In this document: piece by piece, positions 37,353 through 43,015 of the stretch
Position numbering within the stretch: the first letter of the stretch is position 1
Layout of the letters: each line of letters starts with the position of its first letter
IMG/VR virus record: IMGVR_UViG_3300020421_000035
Span: 1-46,818 of that record
Origin: a virus
DNA length: 46,818 nucleotides
Strand: one strand, 5' to 3'
Notes under the pieces: model-generated
The model's database searches: none
Told to the model about the DNA's origin: nothing
What the model saw: only the letters and a program-made list of their open reading frames with translations
Translations under genes and position numbers: made by a program

Positions 37353-37377
37353 AGTATTTTCAATCTATAATTATAGT

Positions 37378-37542
37378 ATGAGTTTTGAGAATGAAATGCG
37401 TTTTAACGACACGGATCTCGATCGTCTAACGATTGCTTGCAAGCTCTACCAAGAGCGAACAGGTAGTGAATGGATGTGGGATCAATATAATGCCTTGATT
37501 ATTAAACTCAAAGCATACAAAGAAAATTATTCAACTGACTAA
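37378..37542 (+). CDS. Small hypothetical protein, 54 residues
   Basis: A 54-residue acidic helical protein (MSFENEMRFNDTDLDRLTIA, then YQERTGSEWMWDQYNALI). It ends with a TAATG overlap onto the plastocyanin gene, so the two are likely co-translated. The F-x-x-x-DLDRL...CxxYQ...GSEWMWDxY pattern looks like a conserved cyanophage protein, but I know no function. Confidence 0.72.
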   Translation: MSFENEMRFNDTDLDRLTIACKLYQERTGSEWMWDQYNALIIKLKAYKENYSTD

Positions 37543-37865
37543 TGAAATTTTTATTTGCGTTCATAGCAACGTTATTTTTTGCTGCGCCTGTATGGGCAGT
37601 AGATGTGAAAATGGGTGCTGGTGGAAACCTAGCATTTGAACCTAATGAGATTACAATCTCAGCAGGTGACACACTACACTTTGTAAATGAGGCACTACCT
37701 CCTCACAATATTATTGTTGAAGCACGTCCCGATCTTTCGAGAGAGGCATTGCTTTTTGCACCTGGTGAGTCACAAGATATTCTATTCGCTGACGCTGGCG
37801 ACTATGAATTCTTCTGTGGTCCACATCAGGGTGCAGGTATGACTGGTATTATTCACGTTCAATAG
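37542..37865 (+). CDS. petE: Plastocyanin
   Basis: A 107-residue blue copper protein. Residues 1-19 form a Sec signal peptide (hydrophobic LFAFIATLFFAA, cleavage after PVWA), which would deliver it to the thylakoid lumen. The type-1 copper ligands are all present: His55 (PPHNI), Cys92, His95 and Met100 in FFCGPHQGAGM. Plastocyanin carries electrons from cytochrome b6f to photosystem I or cytochrome oxidase. The mature form (88 residues) is a little shorter than the usual ~97-99 of cyanobacteria. It sits directly before ferredoxin, with which it brackets photosystem I. Such genes are known in T4-like cyanophages. Confidence 0.93.
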   Translation: MKFLFAFIATLFFAAPVWAVDVKMGAGGNLAFEPNEITISAGDTLHFVNEALPPHNIIVEARPDLSREALLFAPGESQDILFADAGDYEFFCGPHQGAGMTGIIHVQ

Positions 37866-37877
37866 ATTAAACAAAAC

Positions 37878-38165
37878 ATGTATACGATTACTTGGAAAAC
37901 GAGCGAAGGCGAAAGCACATTTGAGTGCGATGAAGATACAAACATTTTAGATGCCGCAGAAGAGGCAGGGGTCGATGGTCCATATTCTTGTAGAGCAGGA
38001 GCATGTTCTACATGTGCAGGAAAATTAGAATCAGGAACAGTAGATCAAGAAGAGCAATCATTTCTTGACGATGATCAAATGGAAGAAGGATTTATTTTGA
38101 CTTGTGTTGCAAAACCTACAAGTGATTGTGTAGTTCTTACAGAACAAGAAGAAAAACTATATTGA
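37878..38165 (+). CDS. petF: [2Fe-2S] ferredoxin, plant/cyanobacterial type
   Basis: A 95-residue soluble ferredoxin. The cluster ligands are Cys38, Cys43, Cys46 and Cys76 ([10 protein letters not shown]...LTCVA), the standard C-x4-C-x2-C-x29-C arrangement. N-terminal beta strands, the acidic surface and the C-terminal EEKLY are typical of photosynthetic ferredoxin, which takes electrons from photosystem I to FNR, nitrogen/sulfur assimilation or bilin reductases. Cyanophage ferredoxins are known. The gene lies 12 bases after plastocyanin and 11 bases before the Gnd-like gene, consistent with one operon. Confidence 0.94.
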   Translation: MYTITWKTSEGESTFECDEDTNILDAAEEAGVDGPYSCRAGACSTCAGKLESGTVDQEEQSFLDDDQMEEGFILTCVAKPTSDCVVLTEQEEKLY

Positions 38166-38176
38166 GGAGTTATATA

Positions 38177-38644
38177 ATGAAAGTTGGAATGATTGGTCTT
38201 GGTCGTACTGGTGAAGGTATGTCTCGCCGTATGATTGAAAAAGGAATTGAAGTTTGGGGTTACAGTAGTACCAACTATGAGAATGCCTGTGGACAATATG
38301 AAGCAGGACATCTTAGTGGGTGTGTAACCTCACTAGAATATCTTGTTCAAGCAGTTAAGTCCGATGGTAAAAAATTTACCAGTGCTGGTAAAGTTCCTGG
38401 CATCTTTCAGATCACACTTCCAGAAGTAAAAGTAGAAGACACACTTGATGAGTTGCTACCATTACTTGAAGAGGGTGATATCATTATTGATTATAGCAAC
38501 AGAGACATATCAAAATGTAGGGAGCTTGAGAAATATTGTTCCAAGTTGGGCATCTCATATATCTTCTCTGGAGTATATGGAGCACCTTATGCTATTGATG
38601 CTTGCTCTAAAATCTTTCAATCACTATCTCCAGGTGTAATCTAA
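38177..38644 (+). CDS. 6-Phosphogluconate dehydrogenase-like Rossmann domain only
   Basis: A 155-residue protein matching only the NAD(P)-binding half of 6-phosphogluconate dehydrogenase (Gnd). The N-terminal KVGMIGLGRTGEGMSRRMIE holds the GxGxxG motif (Gly7, Gly9, Gly12); QITLPEVKVEDTLDELLPLL and GDIIIDYSNRDISKC follow family order. The family's substrate-site CGVSGG is replaced by SGVYGAPYAID, and the protein ends a few residues later, so the all-helical C-terminal domain with the catalytic Lys/Asn is missing. Full-length relatives are ~300 residues or more. The ATG at 38177 has a good AGGAG box; an upstream in-frame start at 38126 would overlap petF. No remnant of the second half is seen downstream. 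Either a degraded gnd or a reused nucleotide-binding domain. Confidence 0.8.
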   Translation: MKVGMIGLGRTGEGMSRRMIEKGIEVWGYSSTNYENACGQYEAGHLSGCVTSLEYLVQAVKSDGKKFTSAGKVPGIFQITLPEVKVEDTLDELLPLLEEGDIIIDYSNRDISKCRELEKYCSKLGISYIFSGVYGAPYAIDACSKIFQSLSPGVI

Positions 38645-38865
38645 TGAATAATGTAGAGGCACCAACTGATGAGAAGGTAGACAAATGGGGGTTTACTATT
38701 AAACCAAAAATTAGTGATGACTTACTAATGCTCAGATGTCTACACAATGCTCCATGTGGATCTGACAAGAAACAAGTTGATCGCCTTTGTCGTGTTATTG
38801 AAGCAAAACTAGCATCTCCTACAGGACCATATCATCTATTCCCACAACCCCCGCCAGAATTATGA
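38644..38865 (+). CDS. Hypothetical protein, 73 residues
   Basis: Begins at a TAATG overlap with the Gnd-like gene. The protein (WGFTIKPKISDDLLMLRCLH near residue 15, ending GPYHLFPQPPPEL) is soluble with two or three Cys and no motif I recognise. It ends in an ATGA overlap with the next small gene, which supports real translation. Confidence 0.65.
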   Translation: MNNVEAPTDEKVDKWGFTIKPKISDDLLMLRCLHNAPCGSDKKQVDRLCRVIEAKLASPTGPYHLFPQPPPEL

Positions 38866-38993
38866 CCTTCGCACATGTCTTACTTTTCGGATCACTACCA
38901 TTCATATGTGCCACCGCATATTTCGGGTACAGAAAAGGTGAGAATGTCTACTATGAAAGTGACAAATATGACGGAAATGGAACAGCGCATTAA
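38862..38993 (+). CDS. Small single-pass membrane protein, 43 residues
   Basis: Start lies in an ATGA overlap with the upstream gene. Residues ~4-22 (AHVLLFGSLPFICATAYFG) form one transmembrane helix, followed by a basic RKGE and a polar Tyr/Asp tail ending DGNGTAH. The overlap favours this frame over a longer open frame from 38875 covering the same DNA. Function unknown. Confidence 0.6.
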   Translation: MTFAHVLLFGSLPFICATAYFGYRKGENVYYESDKYDGNGTAH

Positions 38994-38994
38994 G

Positions 38995-39183
38995 ATGAGA
39001 TATGCTTTTGCCATGTCATCATTTTCTAGAATGTTTACACCAAATAAAATTACTCATGAAATGAGATCTTTATGCAGGTTATGGTCTGAAGACATAGATA
39101 GAGTACCACCACCGCTATCTGATCTCTATCAGGTAGATAGGTATTTCTTGGAGATTTGGAAAAAACGATATGAGATTAAATGA
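38995..39183 (+). CDS. Hypothetical protein, ~62 residues
   Basis: The conserved-looking part reads SSFSRMFTPNKITHEMRSLC then LWSEDIDRVPPPLSDLYQVD and ends WKKRYEIK. I place the start at ATG 38995, one base after the preceding stop; in-frame ATGs at 38977, 38968, 38953 and as far up as 38875 are possible but overlap the membrane-protein gene. No membrane segment or known domain. The end overlaps the next gene by 14 bases. Confidence 0.6.
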   Translation: MRYAFAMSSFSRMFTPNKITHEMRSLCRLWSEDIDRVPPPLSDLYQVDRYFLEIWKKRYEIK

Positions 39184-39346
39184 AAAATTAAAGCACCAAA
39201 TTTATATGTTGAAACTCGAAAATAAACACCTCAGAGAGAGGTTAAAAGAATTAAATAGTGGGTGGGTACATCCTGACTCTTGCCTACACAACGAGGATCC
39301 ATGGGTAAAATGGTGTGGACAAAAGCAATTGCAATTTTGGGATTAA
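39170..39346 (+). CDS. Small coiled-coil protein, 58 residues
   Basis: Starts inside the last codons of the preceding gene. Residues 1-30 are a heptad-like helix (MRLNEKLKHQIYMLKLENKH), followed by a Trp/Cys-containing tail (WVHPDSC, WVKWCGQKQLQFWD). Four Trp residues in the last 30 residues are unusual for random AT-rich sequence and support a real gene. No function known. Confidence 0.55.
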   Translation: MRLNEKLKHQIYMLKLENKHLRERLKELNSGWVHPDSCLHNEDPWVKWCGQKQLQFWD

Positions 39347-39393
39347 TAGTGTATTCTATTACATGGGGATTAGACAATGCTTACTATCATTAA
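39301..39393 (+). CDS. Putative 30-residue membrane peptide
   Basis: Overlaps the previous gene in another frame. The peptide (KAIAILGLIVYSITWGLDNA as its core) is one transmembrane helix ending in DNAYYH. It sits just before the next gene. The evidence is limited to hydrophobicity and packing. Confidence 0.4.
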   Translation: MGKMVWTKAIAILGLIVYSITWGLDNAYYH

Positions 39394-39403
39394 GTAAAAA
39401 ATT

Positions 39404-39604
39404 ATGAGATACGAAATTATCAGCGCACTACGTTTGGAAGCTGAAGGCAACATTAGAAAAGCAAAGGTAAATATTGAGATCTATCTCAAAAATCCTGTAG
39501 GTATTGGTGAGCACCCTGATGTGCTTGCTGCTATCCAAGATCAACTTGACGTTATTGCTCATGAGCAAGAGCGTATAGATGTATTAGAAAAATATTTTAA
39601 GTAA
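39404..39604 (+). CDS. Small helical hypothetical protein, conserved type
   Basis: A 66-residue all-helical protein (MRYEIISALRLEAEGNIRKA then GIGEHPDVLAAIQDQLDVIA). The EA-x-G-x-I...AK-x-NI...GIGEHPDV pattern is one I associate with a small conserved protein of T4-like cyanophages of unknown function. The stop overlaps the next start (TAATG). Confidence 0.72.
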   Translation: MRYEIISALRLEAEGNIRKAKVNIEIYLKNPVGIGEHPDVLAAIQDQLDVIAHEQERIDVLEKYFK

Positions 39605-39753
39605 TGTTATTACATTTCGCTAGATTTTGTGGAACAGTATTAAACAACCCATGGGGATGTGGACTAATGGCATGGTGCCTGGTCTTCGTCCCCATTCTTG
39701 GTATGTGGGCAGTTCACAAATATGGTTGGCAACATTGGGAACCGTTTAAATGA
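39604..39753 (+). CDS. Small membrane protein, 49 residues
   Basis: Starts at a TAATG junction. A hydrophobic segment at residues ~18-37 (WGCGLMAWCLVFVPILGMWA) follows a short N-terminal helix; the tail is HKYGWQHWEPFK. Ends in an ATGA overlap with the next gene. Both junctions support real expression; function unknown. Confidence 0.6.
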   Translation: MLLHFARFCGTVLNNPWGCGLMAWCLVFVPILGMWAVHKYGWQHWEPFK

Positions 39754-39920
39754 ACTTTGAATTAGATATGGATGACTATGCAATCATCCTCAATGCATTA
39801 CACTACTATAAAAAAGTTGAGAAGAGAGGAAACTTCAAGCAGTATAATGAAGAGCGTGTCAATCAACTAAGAGATAAGATGGCATATCAATTAATCCCTA
39901 GTCCTGATAGTAAAAGATGA
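39750..39920 (+). CDS. Small helical hypothetical protein, 56 residues
   Basis: ATGA overlaps at both ends. The protein is charged and helical (DYAIILNALHYYKKVEKRGN then YNEERVNQLRDKMAYQLIP) with no recognised domain. Confidence 0.62.
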   Translation: MNFELDMDDYAIILNALHYYKKVEKRGNFKQYNEERVNQLRDKMAYQLIPSPDSKR

Positions 39921-40126
39921 ATTTATTACTACGTCCTCTTGATAATTCTAACGATCCTGTGTGGTCTGTAATCATCATGGTAATAATGGCACTAGGTCTC
40001 GCGCTGTTCGTAGTTGTATACATACTAAGACAAGCATTTGCAGAGTTAGAAGATGGGAGCAATGACACCACCGAGCAGGAAGAGCTGCTACAACTTCAGA
40101 GTAACGGAGATCAATCGTGTACTTGA
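39917..40126 (+). CDS. Small single-pass membrane protein, 69 residues
   Basis: Starts at an ATGA overlap. Residues ~15-40 (VWSVIIMVIMALGLALFVVV) make one clear transmembrane helix, followed by a conserved-looking LRQAFAELEDG and an acidic Gln/Glu tail. The LRPLD..NDPVW start and LRQAF after the helix resemble a family seen in other cyanophages. The 3' end overlaps the nuclease gene by 74 bases, which is long for this genome. Confidence 0.68.
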   Translation: MNLLLRPLDNSNDPVWSVIIMVIMALGLALFVVVYILRQAFAELEDGSNDTTEQEELLQLQSNGDQSCT

Positions 40127-40514
40127 TGGTGATACTATTGATGTCACAATTGATCTTGGGTTTGACTTATACAAGAAAGAAAGAGTTAGAGTTGCAGGAG
40201 TTGATACGCCAGAAAAAAGGACCAAAAACTTAGAGGAGAAGGCACTTGGAATCGACGCAACCAACTGGCTCAAGGCAAAACTCGAAAGCACTTTGGCTGG
40301 TGATGATGAGTTGTCTGTTAGGACTGAACTTGTTGGTGGCGTCGGTAAATATGGTCGTCTTCTTGGCTGGTTATACATTGGGGACGCAAGTGTGTCTCTC
40401 AATGAACAAATGATTGAAGAAGGGTATGCTCACGCATACGATGGTGGCACTAAAGATATGAACTTAGAAGCACTAAAAGAAATTAGGAGAGCACATGGAA
40501 CGCTTGTCGATTGA
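40053..40514 (+). CDS. Thermonuclease (SNase)-like nuclease
   Basis: A 153-residue staphylococcal-nuclease fold protein, a calcium-dependent phosphodiesterase acting on DNA or RNA. The core is complete: VLDGDTIDV with Asp25/Asp27, ERVRVAGVDTPE with Arg46, Asp51 and Glu54, and KYGRLLGWLY with Arg102, matching SNase Arg35, Asp40, Glu43 and Arg87. There is no signal peptide, so it would act in the infected cell, perhaps in host DNA or RNA breakdown. Starts at 40053 or 40062 are both possible; the first beta strand needs one of them, hence the long overlap with the upstream gene. Confidence 0.88.
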   Translation: MGAMTPPSRKSCYNFRVTEINRVLDGDTIDVTIDLGFDLYKKERVRVAGVDTPEKRTKNLEEKALGIDATNWLKAKLESTLAGDDELSVRTELVGGVGKYGRLLGWLYIGDASVSLNEQMIEEGYAHAYDGGTKDMNLEALKEIRRAHGTLVD

Positions 40515-40520
40515 TCTATA

Positions 40521-40730
40521 ATGGATATACCAAACGAAGACGAATACGACTTTATAATGTATATCCAAATCGATGAGATTCGTATGCTATACGATCACAT
40601 ATGTTATTCAATAAAAATGTGGCCTGGGTCTCCTGCAAGACCAGCAGAAGAACAAGAGTATCTTGTACAACTTAAAAATAGATTGTTTGCAATGCTTGCA
40701 GATTACACTTTTTCAAATATGGATATTTAA
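40521..40730 (+). CDS. Hypothetical protein, 69 residues
   Basis: A soluble acidic helical protein (EYDFIMYIQIDEIRMLYDHI then PARPAEEQEYLVQLKNRLFA). It sits 6 bases after the nuclease gene and 3 bases before the next. No motif recognised. Confidence 0.62.
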   Translation: MDIPNEDEYDFIMYIQIDEIRMLYDHICYSIKMWPGSPARPAEEQEYLVQLKNRLFAMLADYTFSNMDI

Positions 40731-40733
40731 TTT

Positions 40734-41027
40734 ATGACTAACGAATTTTCAGATTTAAAGTTAGAGCGAAAGGAATGTGAAAAGTGTGGTGCCACTTGGA
40801 TCAATGGGACTCATGTCTGGCGTGGTACAGGTGGTTCATCTGACTCCAGTGAATTAGATCTTGCTGGTCTTGTTTGTAATAAGTATGGGAATGATCAGTG
40901 TATCAATCCCAAGAAAGGACAAGACGGTGGTCAAACTTGGGAATATCGTGCAGGATATATTGATGGTATGATCAAAGGAAAAAAAGATGCCATCAATGAA
41001 ATGAATGATAAATTTGGAGATCTCTAA
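40734..41027 (+). CDS. Cys-rich putative zinc-binding protein
   Basis: A 97-residue protein. CEKCG near residue 15 and a second pair (LVCNKYGNDQCINP) about 30 residues later form a plausible C-x2-C...C-x7-C zinc site. The C-terminus contains AGYIDGMIKGKKDAINEMN. The stop overlaps the late promoter of the large terminase. Function unknown. Confidence 0.7.
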   Translation: MTNEFSDLKLERKECEKCGATWINGTHVWRGTGGSSDSSELDLAGLVCNKYGNDQCINPKKGQDGGQTWEYRAGYIDGMIKGKKDAINEMNDKFGDL

Positions 41028-41030
41028 ATA
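41024..41030 (+). promoter_or_regulatory. Late promoter CTAAATA before large terminase
   Basis: CTAAATA overlaps the upstream stop codon and lies 22-29 bases before the GTG start at 41053. This is the first late motif seen after 36844, so gp17 gets its own late start after the island. Confidence 0.65.
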
Positions 41031-41052
41031 CTAGTAGTGAACTAGATTTGTT

Positions 41053-42702
41053 GTGGCAACTAATGATGTATATTTGGGCAATCCCAATTTAAAGAAAGCG
41101 GGAACCCCTATACAGTTTACTAAAAAACAAATTGACGAATGGATCAAGTGTAAACAAGATCCAATTTATTTTGCAATGAATTATATCAAGATCATCTCGC
41201 TAGATGAGGGTTTAGTTCCCTTTAGCATGTATGGTTTTCAAAAAGAAATTTTGCGCGACTTTCATGAGAACAGATTCAACATCGCAAAGCTCCCAAGACA
41301 AACAGGCAAATCTACTACGGTTGTCGCTTATCTTCTTTACTATGCAATCTTTTATGATAGTGTTAACATTGGTATTCTTGCAAACAAGGCATCTACCGCT
41401 AGGGAACTGCTAGGAAGATTACAACTTGCTTATGAAAACTTGCCTAAGTGGATGCAGCATGGTATCCTTGTATGGAACAAAGGTAATGTTGAGTTAGAGA
41501 ATGGCAGTAAGATATTGGCAGCTTCTACATCTGCAAGTGCTGTCCGAGGCATGTCGTTTAACATTCTCTTCCTCGATGAGTTCGCATTCGTTCCAAACCA
41601 TGTTGCGGAGCAATTCTTTGCCTCTGTTTATCCTACTATTACTTCTGGTAAATCAACGAAGGTAATTATCATCTCAACGCCTAACGGCATGAATCACTTC
41701 TACAAGATGTGGGAGGATGCTAGGCGTGGTAAGAATGATTATATCACTAATGAAGTCCACTGGTCACAGGTCCCTGGAAGGGATGCCAAGTGGAAAGAAG
41801 AGACAATTAAGAACACATCTCCCAGACAATTCGCACAGGAGTTTGAATGCGACTTCCTTGGATCTGCTGATACATTAATCAGTCCAGCGAAACTCCAAAC
41901 TATACCATTCGCTGATCCAATTAAGAGCAATGCAGGACTTGACATTTACGAGAGAGCAGAAAAAGATCACGAATATATTATTACTGTCGATGTTGCCAGG
42001 GGAATTGGTGGCGACTACAGTGCTTTTGTCGTGTTTGATATCACCACGATGCCGTATAAGATCGTTGCGAAGTACAGAAATAATGAGATTAAACCTGTAC
42101 TGTTTCCGTCCGTCATCTTTCAGGTAGCAAAAGAATATAACAACCCATACATTTTGGTAGAAGTAAATGACATTGGAGATTCAATTGCTGCTACTCTTAA
42201 TTACGATCTTGAATATCCTAACGTTCTTATGTGTGCGATGCGTGGAAGAGCAGGGCAAGTTGTGGGTCAAGGATTCTCAGGATCAAAAACCCAACTAGGT
42301 GTCAAGATGAGTGTAACGGTCAAGAAGATCGGTTGCTCTAATCTCAAAGCTATTATCGAAGAAGATAAATTAGTATTCAATGACTTTAATATTTTCCAAG
42401 AGCTAACTACATTTGTACAAAAGAAACAAGCGTGGGAAGCAGACGAGGGATATCATGATGACCTTGTAATGTGTATGGTATTATTCGCATGGTTAGTCAT
42501 GCAAGAATACTTCAAAGAGATGACAGATCAGGACATTAGAAGAAGGATCTACGATGAACAAAGAAATCAAATTGAACAGGATATGGCTCCTTTTGGTTTT
42601 GTTGATGATGGTATGGGCGACGACACCTTTCTGGACGCAGATGGTGATCTGTGGGCGTATGGAGATAAGCAAGAAGAAGTCGGGTATATGTGGAACTACT
42701 GA
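41053..42702 (+). CDS. 17: Large terminase subunit gp17 (ATPase/nuclease)
   Basis: A 549-residue packaging motor subunit. The ATPase domain has Walker A RQTGKST at 82-88 and Walker B ILFLDE with Asp175/Glu176; a SAVRGMSFN coupling segment precedes Walker B. The RNase-H-like nuclease domain has Asp313 (ITVDVARG), Asp373/Asp376 (EVNDIGDS) and Asp469/Asp470 (GYHDDLVM). It translocates DNA into the prohead and cuts the concatemer. It starts with GTG; the following ATNDVYLGNPNLKKAG is the usual N-terminus of cyanophage gp17, so the start is well placed. Somewhat shorter than T4 gp17 (610). Stop overlaps the next gene (TGATG). Confidence 0.96.
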   Translation: MATNDVYLGNPNLKKAGTPIQFTKKQIDEWIKCKQDPIYFAMNYIKIISLDEGLVPFSMYGFQKEILRDFHENRFNIAKLPRQTGKSTTVVAYLLYYAIFYDSVNIGILANKASTARELLGRLQLAYENLPKWMQHGILVWNKGNVELENGSKILAASTSASAVRGMSFNILFLDEFAFVPNHVAEQFFASVYPTITSGKSTKVIIISTPNGMNHFYKMWEDARRGKNDYITNEVHWSQVPGRDAKWKEETIKNTSPRQFAQEFECDFLGSADTLISPAKLQTIPFADPIKSNAGLDIYERAEKDHEYIITVDVARGIGGDYSAFVVFDITTMPYKIVAKYRNNEIKPVLFPSVIFQVAKEYNNPYILVEVNDIGDSIAATLNYDLEYPNVLMCAMRGRAGQVVGQGFSGSKTQLGVKMSVTVKKIGCSNLKAIIEEDKLVFNDFNIFQELTTFVQKKQAWEADEGYHDDLVMCMVLFAWLVMQEYFKEMTDQDIRRRIYDEQRNQIEQDMAPFGFVDDGMGDDTFLDADGDLWAYGDKQEEVGYMWNY

Positions 42703-42932
42703 TGGATATTGGAGACCAGTTTTCACTAGAACATTTACTTTTTAGAGAAAGAAAATGCAGGTCATGTAGTAAAAATAAAAATTTAATAGAAGATTTTTAC
42801 ATGACTCGTAAATCTAAAAAAGGTCATCCATCTGCATATGCATATGAATGTAAGGACTGTACAGTTAAAAGGGTGATGACATCTAGAAAAAAGAGAGATC
42901 CATTTGCTGACTGGGGATATCCTGACTGGTAG
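42702..42932 (+). CDS. Small zinc-finger protein
   Basis: A 76-residue protein starting at a TGATG overlap with gp17. Two Cys pairs, CRSC (RKCRSCSKNKNLIEDFYMT) and CKDC (YECKDCTVKRV), about 32 residues apart, make a zinc finger of the sort common beside HNH/endonuclease-VII proteins in phages. There is no HNH catalytic core here. The tail is basic and ends FADWGYPDW. A nucleic acid binding role is likely but unproven. Confidence 0.75.
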   Translation: MDIGDQFSLEHLLFRERKCRSCSKNKNLIEDFYMTRKSKKGHPSAYAYECKDCTVKRVMTSRKKRDPFADWGYPDW

Positions 42933-42968
42933 TTCATGCACAGTTCACCACCTTAGAGAAGTCAAAAA

Positions 42969-42986
42969 ATCTAAATAGATTTAGAT
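42969..42986 (+). promoter_or_regulatory. Late promoter within a perfect inverted repeat, upstream of gp18
   Basis: ATCTAAAT (42969-42976) and ATTTAGAT (42979-42986) form a perfect inverted repeat around a 2-base centre; CTAAATA (42971-42977) lies in its left half. An AATTTTT tract follows. The sheath ATG is 38 bases downstream of the motif. Confidence 0.6.
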
Positions 42987-43015
42987 AATTTTTGGAGTAT
43001 CCAAGGAGAAAAAAC

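Noticed and set aside
38645-38865. Frameshifted remainder of gnd downstream of the Rossmann domain
   Set aside because: The next gene and other frames show no 6PGDH C-terminal motifs, so the protein appears truly truncated rather than split.
38875-39183. Longer form (102 codons) of the hypothetical gene ending at 39183
   Set aside because: Its first 40 codons overlap the 43-residue membrane-protein gene, whose ATGA junction is stronger; I annotate the shorter form starting at 38995 and note the alternatives.
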